Shown: positions 34,793-43,789 of the stretch, piece by piece
Position numbering within the stretch: position 1 is the stretch's first letter
Layout: each line of letters starts with the position of its first letter
NCBI GenBank assembly: GCA_040219355.1
Contig: JAVJSN010000002.1
Location: 157,903-221,902 of the forward strand
Direction: 5' to 3'
Length of the DNA stretch: 64,000 bases
Origin: MH13 sp040219355
GTDB taxonomy: Bacteria; Pseudomonadota; Alphaproteobacteria; Rhizobiales; MH13
The notes under the pieces: generated by a model
Database searches by the model: none
Told to the model about the DNA's origin: nothing
What the model saw: only the letters and a program-made list of their open reading frames with translations
Made by a program: the position numbers and the translations under genes

Positions 34793-34829
34793 GTGGCGGG
34801 GCACGCAAGGATTTGGCTTGCCCCGCCAC
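34793..34829 (+). terminator. Hairpin between tandem binding-protein genes
   Basis: GTGGCGGGGCA at 34793-34803 pairs perfectly with TGCCCCGCCAC at 34819-34829; an inner GCAAG/CTTGC can extend it. No T-run follows, so it is probably an mRNA 3'-end stabiliser or weak terminator. Confidence 0.65.
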
Positions 34830-34941
34830 CCTGATCGCCCACTATCCGGGCAGGGGTCGCTGGCATGTTTGCCTTGCCCCATTGATGGATAGAAAGGCCC
34901 CGCATCCTCGCGTGTGGCCGGATTTCGGAGGAAACCAACCT

Positions 34942-36516
34942 ATGTTCCACTCAAAAACGCGTTTGGCTGTGTCGACGCTTGCGCTCGCAATGGCGATTGG
35001 CGCAGCGGTGCCTGCCTCAGCTGAGACTTTCCGCTGGGCGACAACCTCTGACCCGAACACGATGGACCCGCACGCAGCCTCATCGGCGCCGGTCTTGGGT
35101 TTCCTCAACAATGTTTATGAAGGCCTGGTGCGCCGTGATCGTACCATGGCTGTTGAACCAGCTCTTGCTGTGCGCTGGGAGGCGCTTGGTGATGAAGGCT
35201 GGCGGTTCCATCTGCGCGAAGGCGTCACCTTCCACAATGGCGCTGATTTCACCGCTGATGATGTGCTTTTCTCCTATGAGCGCGCGTCTGGCGAAACATC
35301 CGACGTGCGTTCTTGGTTCGCCACGGTGAGCGAAGTGAGTGTCGTCGATGATTACACCATCGATTTCATGACCTCTGCCCCGAACCCGATTTTCCCCGAC
35401 TCCATCGCCAATTTCATGATCATGGATCGCGATTGGGCGGTCGAAAATGGCGCCGAGACACCCGCCACCGATGAAGAGCGCTACACAACGCTCAACACCA
35501 ATGGCACGGCAGCGTTTGCGATGGTTGAACGCTCGCCGGGCGTGCGCACGGTGCTGGAACCGTTTGAGGGTTGGTGGGGCGATGTAGAACATAACATCAC
35601 GCAGGCCATTTACACGCCCATCCAATCCGATGCGACAATGTTTGCTGCACTGGTGGCTGGGGACGTGGATTTCATAAACCCGGTGCCGATCCAGAATGTG
35701 GAGCGCTTGGAAAATACCGACGGTCTGAACATGATTGTCGGTGAAGAAGCCCGCGTGATGATGCTCGGCTTTCCTCATGAGGCTGAAACGCTGACTTTTG
35801 ACGGATCGCCCAACCCGTTCGCCGATGTACGCGTGCGCCAGGCTGTTTATCACGCGATCAATGTGGACGCGATTGACACCACAATCATGCGTGGCGCGGT
35901 TGAACCGGTGTCCCAACTTGTCACGCCGGAAATGCGCGGCTATTCGGCAAGCCTTCCAGATCGTCTGGACTACAACCCCGATGGCGCCCGAGCGCTGCTC
36001 GCTGAGGCTGGCTACGAGGATGGGTTCACCTTTTCGCTGATGTGCCCGAATGATCGTTACATCAATGATGCGGCTGTCTGTCAGGCGGTGGTTGGCATGC
36101 TCGCGCAGGTCGGCATAACCGTTGATCTCAACACGATGCCGGTAGCGAACTATTGGCCGGAGCTTCGCTCCGACAATTTTGACATGTACCTGCTTGGCTG
36201 GTCGCCTGGCACATTTGATCATGAGCATCCGATCCGCTTCCTGGTTGCCACACCGAACGAAGAAGCGCGCCTCGGTTCCTGGAATTTTGGAGGTTTCTCC
36301 AACGACCGCGTGGATGAGCTTTTGCCCGCGGTGCAGTCGGAGGTGGACGAGGGCGTGCGCCAAGGCATGCTCGATGAGATCACCGCCATCTATCAGGACG
36401 AAGTGGCCTATGTGCCGCTCTATTCGCAGCCGATCCTTTGGGGCGTACGCGATGGCGTCGAGGTCTCTCCGCGCTCGGACAATTTCTTCATTCTTCGCTG
36501 GGTCAGCGTCGACTAG
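34942..36516 (+). CDS. Peptide-type ABC substrate-binding protein 2
   Basis: A 524-residue family-5 binding protein with a signal peptide over about residues 1-25 (ending VPASA). It aligns along its length with the preceding protein: FRWATTSDPNTMDPHAASS, FHNGADFTADDVLFSYERA, CPNDRYINDAAVCQAVVGMLAQVGI. CGGAGGA lies before the ATG at 34942. The duplication gives one ABC importer two receptors, likely with different ligands. A terminator-like hairpin follows before dppB. Confidence 0.9.
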   Translation: MFHSKTRLAVSTLALAMAIGAAVPASAETFRWATTSDPNTMDPHAASSAPVLGFLNNVYEGLVRRDRTMAVEPALAVRWEALGDEGWRFHLREGVTFHNGADFTADDVLFSYERASGETSDVRSWFATVSEVSVVDDYTIDFMTSAPNPIFPDSIANFMIMDRDWAVENGAETPATDEERYTTLNTNGTAAFAMVERSPGVRTVLEPFEGWWGDVEHNITQAIYTPIQSDATMFAALVAGDVDFINPVPIQNVERLENTDGLNMIVGEEARVMMLGFPHEAETLTFDGSPNPFADVRVRQAVYHAINVDAIDTTIMRGAVEPVSQLVTPEMRGYSASLPDRLDYNPDGARALLAEAGYEDGFTFSLMCPNDRYINDAAVCQAVVGMLAQVGITVDLNTMPVANYWPELRSDNFDMYLLGWSPGTFDHEHPIRFLVATPNEEARLGSWNFGGFSNDRVDELLPAVQSEVDEGVRQGMLDEITAIYQDEVAYVPLYSQPILWGVRDGVEVSPRSDNFFILRWVSVD

Positions 36517-36524
36517 CTTTTTTC

Positions 36525-36561
36525 AATGGCGGGCCGCCCTGTGTGGCCCGCCATTTCTTTT
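36525..36561 (+). terminator. Terminator-like hairpin between binding protein and dppB
   Basis: AATGGCGGGCC at 36525-36535 pairs perfectly with GGCCCGCCATT at 36545-36555, followed by TTTCTTTT. It lies just before the permease gene and probably reduces permease expression relative to the binding proteins. Confidence 0.75.
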
Positions 36562-36572
36562 GGGGGTTGCGT

Positions 36573-37553
36573 ATGATTGCGTTTGTCATCCGCCGTGTGT
36601 TCCAATCAGTTGTGGTTTTGCTGATTGTCGGCCTGATCGCGTTTTTGATGTTTCGCTATGTTGGCGATCCGATTGAAAGCTTGCTTGGGCAGGAACGCAC
36701 CTTTGAAGACATCGCCAATTTGCGCGAACGCCTAGGGCTGAACGATCCCTTTGTCGTTCAATATTTTAATTTCCTGTGGGGCGCTGTTCAGGGCGAGTTT
36801 GGTATTTCCTACCGTGCAGGTGTGCCGGTTTCGCAACTGATCGGCGAGCGATTGCCCGCAACATTGGAGCTTGCCTTCGTGTCCGGCATGTTCGCGCTGG
36901 TCGGCGGCCTGGCGCTGGGTGTTTACACCGCGCTGCGCCGCAAGGGCGTCATGGCCACGGTCATCATGACGACGTCGCTGATTGGTGTGTCGCTGCCAAC
37001 CTTTCTGATTGGCATCGCGCTCATTTGGATTTTCGCCGTCGAGCTGCAATGGCTGCCTTCCAATGGGCGCGGCGAGGTGGTGCAAATAGGTGGGTGGACA
37101 ACAGGGTTCTTGACCAGTTCCGGGCTCCAGTCATTGATCCTCCCAGCCATTACGCTGGGCCTTTACCAGCTTACGCTCATTATGCGCCTGGTACGATCAG
37201 AGATGCTGGAAGTGCTGCGCACCGACTACATCAAGTTTGCTCGGGCACGCGGTCTTTCGGCGCGTGCCGTCAACTTTGGTCATGCGCTGAAGAACACGAT
37301 GATCCCAGTGATCACCATCACCGGCTTGCAGCTTGGCTCTATCGTGGCGTTCGCCATCATCACCGAGACGGTGTTCCAGTGGCCGGGTGTGGGCCTCATG
37401 TTCATCAACGCCATCAACTTCGTCGATATCCCGGTCATGGCGACCTATTTGATGCTGATTGCCGTGTTCTTTGTGCTCGTCAATTTGATCGTTGATCTTC
37501 TCTATTTCGCTGTTGATCCGCGTTTGCGGGTCGAGCGCCCAACATCGAAATAG
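36573..37553 (+). CDS. Peptide-type ABC transporter permease (DppB-like)
   Basis: A 326-residue permease with an N-terminal span (FVIRRVFQSVVVLLIVGLIAFLMF) followed by the periplasmic LRERLGLNDPFVVQYFNFLWGAVQGEFGISY segment typical of DppB/OppB and about five further spans, with the ATPase-contacting loop YIKFARARGLSARAVNFGHALKNTMIPVIT. The ATG at 36573 is used because upstream sequence includes the hairpin. It starts 10 bp before dppC. Confidence 0.92.
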   Translation: MIAFVIRRVFQSVVVLLIVGLIAFLMFRYVGDPIESLLGQERTFEDIANLRERLGLNDPFVVQYFNFLWGAVQGEFGISYRAGVPVSQLIGERLPATLELAFVSGMFALVGGLALGVYTALRRKGVMATVIMTTSLIGVSLPTFLIGIALIWIFAVELQWLPSNGRGEVVQIGGWTTGFLTSSGLQSLILPAITLGLYQLTLIMRLVRSEMLEVLRTDYIKFARARGLSARAVNFGHALKNTMIPVITITGLQLGSIVAFAIITETVFQWPGVGLMFINAINFVDIPVMATYLMLIAVFFVLVNLIVDLLYFAVDPRLRVERPTSK

Positions 37554-37563
37554 GAGCGCGGAT

Positions 37564-38565
37564 ATGAGCGATACATCGATGGAAAAATCTGATGCAGCGG
37601 TCGATGCGAAAGCCGTTGCCGAAAAGATCGAAGCGGCCAAGGCCGAAGCACCTTCGCTGATCGAGCGCATAACACGCTCTGATGTTTGGTATTCTTTCAC
37701 ACGGTCACCGGTGGCCATTGTTGCGGCTGTGGTGGTGTTGATTATCGTGCTGGCTTCAATTTTTGCGCCGCTGATCTCGCCGCAAAACCCGTTCAATCCG
37801 GCAGAGCTCAATCTGATGGATGGGTTCACCGCGCCGATGGAGCCAAACCAATTTACCGGGAGTGTCTACTGGCTGGGCACGGACGATCAAGGACGCGATA
37901 TCTTCTCCACGATTCTCTACGGCTCGCGCATCTCGCTGTTTGTGGGCGTGTCTGCTGTGGCGCTGGCCATGGTGATTGGCATCGTGCTGGGATTGGTGGC
38001 CGGCTATCGCGGTGGCTGGGCCGATGTGGTCATTATGCGTGTGGCTGATGTGCAGCTCACCTTCCCGTCAATCCTGATTGCTCTGTTGGTGTTCGGTGTC
38101 GTGCGCGGGCTGGTGCCTCCGGATATGCGCAACGATCTGGCGGTGTGGATTCTCATTGTCTCCATCGCGCTGTCCGACTGGGTGCAGTATGCCCGCACGG
38201 TGCGCGGGGCGACGTTGGTGGAACGCAACAAAGAATATGTGCAGGCCGCGCGGGTGATCGGCGTGAAGCCTTTCGCCATTATGATGCGTCACGTGCTGCC
38301 AAACGTGCTTGGCCCTGTGCTGGTGATTGCCACCATCGGTCTGGCGCTTGCCATTATCGCCGAGGCAACGCTCTCTTTCCTGGGTGTCGGCATGCCGAAG
38401 ACCACGCCCTCACTGGGCACGCTGATCAATACGGGCCAAGACTTCTTGTTCTCTGGTGAGTGGTGGATTTTGCTGTTTCCCGCGATCACGCTGCTGGCGT
38501 TGGCGCTTTCTGTGAACCTGCTGGGTGACTGGCTGCGCGATGCGCTGAACCCGAAACTGCGTTAG
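37564..38565 (+). CDS. Peptide-type ABC transporter permease (DppC-like)
   Basis: A 333-residue permease. The first 35 residues are hydrophilic and alanine- and lysine-rich, then come six spans with the DppC features FAPLISPQNPFNP, WLGTDDQGRDIFSTILYGSRISL and the loop YVQAARVIGVKPFAIMMRHVLPNVLGPVLV. The ATG at 37564 follows TAGGAGCG. Pairs with the DppB-like subunit. Confidence 0.92.
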   Translation: MSDTSMEKSDAAVDAKAVAEKIEAAKAEAPSLIERITRSDVWYSFTRSPVAIVAAVVVLIIVLASIFAPLISPQNPFNPAELNLMDGFTAPMEPNQFTGSVYWLGTDDQGRDIFSTILYGSRISLFVGVSAVALAMVIGIVLGLVAGYRGGWADVVIMRVADVQLTFPSILIALLVFGVVRGLVPPDMRNDLAVWILIVSIALSDWVQYARTVRGATLVERNKEYVQAARVIGVKPFAIMMRHVLPNVLGPVLVIATIGLALAIIAEATLSFLGVGMPKTTPSLGTLINTGQDFLFSGEWWILLFPAITLLALALSVNLLGDWLRDALNPKLR

Positions 38566-38575
38566 GAGCGGAAAA

Positions 38576-39577
38576 ATGGCTGATAAACCGCTACTAGAGG
38601 TTCGTGATCTCGTCGTTGAGTTCCCGACCCGCCATGCCCTTCTGCGCGCCATCGATGGCGTGTCCTTTGACGTTCATCGCGGTGAAGTTCTCGGTCTGGT
38701 TGGAGAATCGGGCGCCGGCAAATCGATAACCGGTGCGGCCATCATTGGCCTGCTGGAGCCGCCTGGACGCATTGCGGGTGGCACTGTGACGCTGGACGGC
38801 CAACGCATCGACGGTTTGCCGCTGGAAGAGATGCGAAAAATTCGCGGCAAGAAGATCGCCATGATCTTTCAGGACCCGCTGACCAGCCTGAACCCGCTCT
38901 ATTCGATCGGTCGTCAGCTCACCGAGACCATTCAGACGCATATGGATATGAGCGACAGCCAAGCGCGCGAGCGCGCGGTGTCACTGTTGGAGGATGTTGG
39001 CATTCCAGCCGCGTCGGAACGTCTGGATGCATTCCCGCACGAATTTTCCGGTGGCATGCGTCAGCGCGTGGTGATTGCTTTGGCTTTGGCTGCCGAGCCG
39101 GAGCTGATCATTGCTGATGAGCCGACGACGGCGCTTGATGTGTCGGTGCAGGCGCAGGTGATCGCTCTGCTGAAACGGCTCTGTGCTGAGCGCGGCACGG
39201 CGGTGATTTTGGTGACCCACGATATGGGTGTGATCGCCGAAACAGCCAATCGCGTGGCGGTTATGTATTCCGGCAGAATTGCTGAAATCGGTCCGGTTCA
39301 GGACGTCGTTCACAACCCGCATCACCCTTACACCATTGGCTTGATGGGAGCGATCCCGGACCTTGATACCGAAGGCGATCGGCTGGCGCAGATCGAAGGG
39401 TCGATGCCGCGCTTGGACCGTCTGCCGGAAGGCTGTGCCTTCAATCCAAGGTGCCCGCGTTGCTTTGAGCCGTGCACGACAAAGCGGCCGGATTTGGTGG
39501 CTGTTGATGAGTCTTATGCGGCCTGTTTTCTCCATGATCCGGCTTATGCACACTTGATCCAGGAGGCGGCAGAATGA
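38576..39577 (+). CDS. Peptide-type ABC transporter ATPase (DppD-like)
   Basis: A 333-residue ATPase with Walker A GESGAGKSITGAAIIGLLEP near residue 42, FQDPLTSLNPLYSIG, signature FSGGMRQRVVIALAL, Walker B LIIADEPTTALDVSVQAQV and a C-terminal oligopeptide-transport domain with cysteines (CAFNPRCPRCFEPC) as in DppD/OppD, which in relatives holds an iron-sulfur cluster. It overlaps the next gene by 4 bp. Confidence 0.92.
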   Translation: MADKPLLEVRDLVVEFPTRHALLRAIDGVSFDVHRGEVLGLVGESGAGKSITGAAIIGLLEPPGRIAGGTVTLDGQRIDGLPLEEMRKIRGKKIAMIFQDPLTSLNPLYSIGRQLTETIQTHMDMSDSQARERAVSLLEDVGIPAASERLDAFPHEFSGGMRQRVVIALALAAEPELIIADEPTTALDVSVQAQVIALLKRLCAERGTAVILVTHDMGVIAETANRVAVMYSGRIAEIGPVQDVVHNPHHPYTIGLMGAIPDLDTEGDRLAQIEGSMPRLDRLPEGCAFNPRCPRCFEPCTTKRPDLVAVDESYAACFLHDPAYAHLIQEAAE

Positions 39578-40599
39578 CGGACGTATCAAGCGGCGCTTTC
39601 GTTCACGTCGATGGGCTGGTGAAGCGCTTTAACGTTTCCAAGCCTTGGCTGAACCGTGTGATCGAGCGTTTACCAGAGCAGAATTTGACTGCTGTTTCCG
39701 GAGTCTCCTTCGACATCAAGAAGGGCGAGACCTTCGCGCTGGTTGGCGAGTCTGGGTCTGGCAAGTCAACGGTGGCCAAGATGGTGATTGGCTTGTTGAA
39801 CCCCACCGATGGCAGCATCACGGTTGATGGTCAGTCGATCCACCAGAACACTGATGAGGATGCCCGCGCGGCGCTAAGGCGCCGTATGCAAATGATTTTT
39901 CAGGACCCTTATGCCAGCCTCAACCCGCGCTGGCGGATCGACCGGATCATCTCTGAGCCGATCCGTGTGTTTGGGCTGATCGACGACGAAGCGGCGATCA
40001 ACCGGCGCGTCGGCGAGCTGCTGGAGCTGGTGGGACTGGATGCGCGCGATGCGGTGAAATATCCGCACGAGTTTTCCGGCGGCCAGCGTCAGCGTCTTTG
40101 TATTGCCCGCGCACTTTCTTCCAATCCAGAGTTTCTGGTCTGCGACGAGCCGACATCAGCGCTGGATGTCTCGGTCCAGGCGCAGATTTTGAACCTGATG
40201 CGCGACCTGCAGGATGAGTTTGGGCTGACGTATTTGTTCATCAGCCACAACCTTGCCGTGGTGCGCTATATGGCCAACCGCATCGGGGTGATGTATTTGG
40301 GTGGCTTGGTGGAAGTCTCTGATACCAAAGATCTTTTCTCCAATCCGGCGCATCCTTATACCCGCATGTTGCTGGATGCTGTGCCGTCGATTGCGCAGGT
40401 CGGTCGCGAGCGGCAGCCGGTGCAGGGCGAGATCCCCAATCCGATCAATCCGCCATCTGGGTGTGTCTTCCATCCGCGCTGCCCGTTTGCCAATGATCGC
40501 TGCAAAACCGAGGAGCCCAAAAACATCACAGTGGCCGGACGCTCAGTGGCGTGCCATGCTGTGGAAGAGGGGCGGCTGGATGTGGAGCGGGCTGCCTAG
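39574..40599 (+). CDS. Peptide-type ABC transporter ATPase (DppF-like)
   Basis: A 341-residue ATPase with Walker A GESGSGKSTVAKMVIGLLNP, FQDPYASLNPRWRI, signature FSGGQRQRLCIARAL, Walker B LVCDEPTSALDVSVQAQI and the C-terminal cysteine cluster CVFHPRCPFANDRC. Its ATG overlaps the dppD stop. It ends 4 bp inside the convergent flavoprotein gene. Confidence 0.92.
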   Translation: MTDVSSGAFVHVDGLVKRFNVSKPWLNRVIERLPEQNLTAVSGVSFDIKKGETFALVGESGSGKSTVAKMVIGLLNPTDGSITVDGQSIHQNTDEDARAALRRRMQMIFQDPYASLNPRWRIDRIISEPIRVFGLIDDEAAINRRVGELLELVGLDARDAVKYPHEFSGGQRQRLCIARALSSNPEFLVCDEPTSALDVSVQAQILNLMRDLQDEFGLTYLFISHNLAVVRYMANRIGVMYLGGLVEVSDTKDLFSNPAHPYTRMLLDAVPSIAQVGRERQPVQGEIPNPINPPSGCVFHPRCPFANDRCKTEEPKNITVAGRSVACHAVEEGRLDVERAA

Positions 40600-41786
40600 C
40601 CGGTGAGCCCGGCCTTGGAGAGAAGTGACGGGATTTTCTTTTTCAGTTTGAAAAACCCTGCTGTGGCGTACGGCCAGGCGTGATCATCCCAGCTGCGTTT
40701 CAGCTCGTGAACAGTGACGCCTTGCTCTTCTATTTTAACCAGACTTTGGTTCAGAATTGATGCGGACGGTCCGCATAATTGGTACGGAACAAGCAGACCG
40801 TCCGCCGTTAGTCCGCTTGCAGTCCGCTCCAGTCCGCCCGCATGTGCGTCGCAAAACATTGTCGGTCGATCGATCCGCACGAGTGCATCGTGCAGGGCGT
40901 CTTTGGAAAACTGCCTGGCGATTTCGCCGCTGTTGAGATTCGATTTCTGCGGCAACGGGTTCAAAACGATCACCTCTTGGGGCGGGTTCGTCTCAAAGCC
41001 TGGCCAGCTTTCTGGGTGCAGATCATCATCAGTGAGCAACAGAGCATAGGGCCCATTGGGTACGCGCGTTTGGGATTGGCGCGGTGGTAGCGGGGCCGGG
41101 ATGTCGAACGGCTCAACCAGCGGCTCGGCAAAGGGCGCCAGGCCGCTTGGGCGGAATCGACCGTTGGTGTATTTTTCAATGTTGTCAGTGCGCGCCAGAT
41201 AGGTTTTGCCCTTGGTGTGTAGGCCCGCCACCCAGCGCCAGGAGAGCGTGTTGGAGGCCGGGTCAGCGTCAAGCAAATGCCGGTAAAAGAAGTCCGCGCC
41301 AAGCGCCCAGGGCAGGCGCAGCGTAAAAATCCAGATGGACGCGAACCACATGCGGGCATGGTTGTGCAGCCAGCCGGTTTGTACCAATTCCTGCGCCCAA
41401 TCATCAAACCCTTCAATGCCGGTACGGCCTTCGATGGCGGATTGATAGCCATTGGGCGGGTCGGCGAGCGCGGCTTCGCATTCGCTCAGGTAGCGGTCCC
41501 AAACGGCGGGCCGCATTTCCAGCCAGCCCTTCCAATAGGTACGCCAAAAAACCTCTTGAATGAATTTCTCCGCCGCGTCGGCAGAATGGAGCTTCAGCAC
41601 CTCGGCCACGACCTCACGTTCGGTGATCATGCGCCGCCGCAAATAGGGTGAGAGCATGGAAACGGCCTGCTGGTCCGGCTCGCTAAAATCGGTATTGCGA
41701 CCGGCGGCATAAGCGCGGCCAGCCTTGGGTGAAAAGGCACGCAGGCGATTCAATGCGGCCTCGCGGGAGGCAGGGAAGTCAGGCAT
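40596..41786 (-). CDS. Photolyase/cryptochrome-type FAD-domain protein with apparently permuted domains
   Basis: A 396-residue protein. Residues of about 40-215 carry the photolyase FAD-binding helical domain: SMLSPYLRRRMITEREVV, FWRTYWKGWLE, the TGWLHNHARMWFASI motif, and HLLDADPASNTLSWRWVAG. In photolyases this domain follows an N-terminal alpha/beta antenna domain. Here it starts the protein and about 170 residues follow (YALLLTDDDLHPESW, EVIVLNPLP, and near the end WPYATAGFFKLKKKIP) that look like an alpha/beta domain of the antenna type. Domain order thus seems reversed. DNA repair, a blue-light sensor role, or another flavin function are all possible. It overlaps the DCC gene by 8 bp. 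Confidence 0.8.
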   Translation of the reverse strand: MPDFPASREAALNRLRAFSPKAGRAYAAGRNTDFSEPDQQAVSMLSPYLRRRMITEREVVAEVLKLHSADAAEKFIQEVFWRTYWKGWLEMRPAVWDRYLSECEAALADPPNGYQSAIEGRTGIEGFDDWAQELVQTGWLHNHARMWFASIWIFTLRLPWALGADFFYRHLLDADPASNTLSWRWVAGLHTKGKTYLARTDNIEKYTNGRFRPSGLAPFAEPLVEPFDIPAPLPPRQSQTRVPNGPYALLLTDDDLHPESWPGFETNPPQEVIVLNPLPQKSNLNSGEIARQFSKDALHDALVRIDRPTMFCDAHAGGLERTASGLTADGLLVPYQLCGPSASILNQSLVKIEEQGVTVHELKRSWDDHAWPYATAGFFKLKKKIPSLLSKAGLTG

Positions 41787-42222
41787 CGCTGCCCGACGCG
41801 TCGTTTCTTGGCTTCACTTTTGGCGCGGGCACAATCCGCTTCAGCAAAGGTCGCAAAGGTAGGAACAGCCGATAAGCACCTTCAGCGATCCAAGAGATAG
41901 GCGGCACCGACAAAGCGTGGCCAAGCCAGCGCAGTTTTGGGATGGTTTTCATGACCTCGAAGAAGCCGCGTGCTCCAGACACCAGCGTGCCATCTGGGCG
42001 TCGCACATGAAAGCGCGCCATAGCGTCGTCGGTGCTTAGATCATCGGCGCCGGTGCCGACCGAACTCAAATCATGCCAGCGGATGGCGTCGGCACTATCC
42101 AAGCTTTGATAGAGCGAAACCTCGCGCTGACAGAGCGGGCAAGTGCCATCGTAGTAGACGGTGCAGGCCTGCGGCGTCTGGTCAGTGCTTTGTTCTTCGT
42201 TTTGGGATGAAGTTGTGCTCAT
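41779..42222 (-). CDS. DCC-family thiol-disulfide oxidoreductase (DUF393)
   Basis: A 147-residue protein with the DUF393 signature VYYDGTCPLCQREVSLYQ (CxxC within the DGxCPLC motif), followed by the SGARGFFEVMKTIPKLRWLG segment. The fold is thioredoxin-like, and a redox role is inferred for the family. It is the first gene of a two-gene minus-strand unit with the photolyase-type protein and is divergent from the FAD-dependent oxidoreductase gene, with only 44 bp between starts. Confidence 0.85.
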   Translation of the reverse strand: MSTTSSQNEEQSTDQTPQACTVYYDGTCPLCQREVSLYQSLDSADAIRWHDLSSVGTGADDLSTDDAMARFHVRRPDGTLVSGARGFFEVMKTIPKLRWLGHALSVPPISWIAEGAYRLFLPLRPLLKRIVPAPKVKPRNDASGSDA

Positions 42223-42266
42223 CGCTCGCTATATGGATTGCAGATCAACAAAGGCGAGGCCCCTTC

Positions 42267-43211
42267 ATGTCTCTTGATGTCGCAGTGATTGGTGCCGGGA
42301 TGGCGGGGCTTGCGGCTGCCCGCACGCTGGCCGCGGCGGGCCATGGTGTGCAGGTGTTTGATAAGGGGCGCGGCATTGGCGGGCGGCTTTCCACTCGGCG
42401 TACCGAGTATGGTGCATTTGACCATGGAGCGCAGTACGCAACCGTTCGCGATCCAGCCTTTTCGCAGTACATCGCAGAGCTTCACGAAAAAGGTGCAGTC
42501 CATGTGTGGGACAGCGTCAAGCAAGGCGCGATGATTGGCAAGCCGGGCATGGCCACTTTGGTGAAGGCAGGCTTTGAGGGGCAGGACGGCATCGCCGTTA
42601 TCACCGGTTTTGAAGTTGCCCATATTGGCAAAGTGGCCGAAGGCCATGTGCTTTCGGACAAGGACGGCAATCATTACGGGCCGTTTGACAAGGTGGTGGT
42701 GACAGCACCTGCGCCGCAAGCGTTGAATCTGTTGCAGACCTTTGGCGAGGGGTTTCAGCGCCTTGGCGATATTCGGTATGCGCCGAGCTACACGCTGCTG
42801 GCGGCGTTCGACAAACCTCTCGATCTGCCCGACGTGCCAGAGCTTGGCGAGACCAGTCAGCTTTCCATGGCGTGCCGCCAATCGGCCCGCGGGCCCGAGC
42901 GCGCCAGCAATCATGATCTGTGGGTGGTGCAGGCCTCGGCCGCCTATTCGGCTGAAAACATTGAGCGCGAGCGCGAGGCCATGGTGCCGGTGCTGTTACG
43001 TTTGTTTCAAGATGAAATGGGTGTGGATGTGCCTCAGCCGATTTATGGGGCAGGGCATCGCTGGCGCTATGCGTTGGTGGAGCAGGCAATTGGCGAGCCC
43101 TACCTGCTAAGTGCTGATGGTTCGCTGGGCGTGGCAGGCGATGGCATGCTGGGCCCGCGGATCGAACTGGCGTTCCTCTCCGGCGCCCATTGCGGGCAAG
43201 CGATGGCCTAG
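42267..43211 (+). CDS. Renalase-like FAD-dependent oxidoreductase
   Basis: A 314-residue flavoprotein with the dinucleotide-binding motif VAVIGAGMAGLAAARTLAAAG at the N-terminus, GGRLSTRR (FAD-contacting, amine-oxidase type), DHGAQYATVRDPAF, and the C-terminal FAD segment LGVAGDGMLGPRIELAFLSG. The family is annotated as NAD/FAD-dependent oxidoreductase or renalase-like. The ATG at 42267 fits the start of the Rossmann strand. It is divergent from the DCC and photolyase-type genes; such flavoprotein genes are often found together. Confidence 0.83.
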   Translation: MSLDVAVIGAGMAGLAAARTLAAAGHGVQVFDKGRGIGGRLSTRRTEYGAFDHGAQYATVRDPAFSQYIAELHEKGAVHVWDSVKQGAMIGKPGMATLVKAGFEGQDGIAVITGFEVAHIGKVAEGHVLSDKDGNHYGPFDKVVVTAPAPQALNLLQTFGEGFQRLGDIRYAPSYTLLAAFDKPLDLPDVPELGETSQLSMACRQSARGPERASNHDLWVVQASAAYSAENIEREREAMVPVLLRLFQDEMGVDVPQPIYGAGHRWRYALVEQAIGEPYLLSADGSLGVAGDGMLGPRIELAFLSGAHCGQAMA

Positions 43212-43263
43212 CGGGCAGAGTTGACTTCAGTGGTAGCCTCGGAATGCTTAGGCGCCCCTAGTC

Positions 43264-43719
43264 CTACTCTTTCTGATCGTCGATCCATTTACGGCCGCTC
43301 CGCTCGACCTGCTGTAACAATTCAAAGAGCTGTTTAATCTGCGCTTCTGAGAGCTCTGCCAGCAGCACAGCGTTCACCTGCTCATAGATCGACATTAGCG
43401 GTCGCAATTTTTCGCCCTTGTCGGTCACATTGACCGTGACGGCGCGCCTATCGTGCTGATCAGGCTGACGCACCAGCAGCCCAGCTGCGACCATGCGATC
43501 AACAATCCTGGACGCCGCAGGCGGCGCGTTTCCGGTCAGCTTTGCGATCTCTTTGACGCTCAAATCGCCATTTCTCCAAATCGATTGCAGGACAGCCCAT
43601 TGCGCCAGGGTGAGCCCATGGGGCTCGAGAAGCTTGTTGCAAACGGCGTTTCCTGCTCCGGCTGAAAAGTTCAATTGGCGGCCAATGGACATCGGTGCTG
43701 TGGGTATCTTGCGTGTCAT
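43264..43719 (-). CDS. MarR-family transcriptional regulator
   Basis: A 151-residue winged helix regulator: HGLTLAQWAVLQSIWRNGDLSVKEIAKLTGNAPPAASRIVDRMVAAGLLVRQPDQHDRRAVTVNVTDKG, with the wing motif DRRAVTV. I use the ATG at 43719 and not an upstream one that would cross the divergent EF-hand gene. ATGTAAA occurs twice, 15 bp apart, in the short shared promoter region, which could be part of its operator. Confidence 0.85.
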   Translation of the reverse strand: MTRKIPTAPMSIGRQLNFSAGAGNAVCNKLLEPHGLTLAQWAVLQSIWRNGDLSVKEIAKLTGNAPPAASRIVDRMVAAGLLVRQPDQHDRRAVTVNVTDKGEKLRPLMSIYEQVNAVLLAELSEAQIKQLFELLQQVERSGRKWIDDQKE

Positions 43720-43789
43720 GTAAACTATTGCTATGTAAATTAATGATACGTCAGTTATCTTTACCTTACCAGCCTTCGGGAGAACACAC

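Noticed and set aside
35080..36363. Minus-strand open frame of 427 codons inside the second peptide-binding-protein gene
   Set aside because: It lies wholly antisense to a gene with signal peptide and family motifs; residue content is typical of a shadow.
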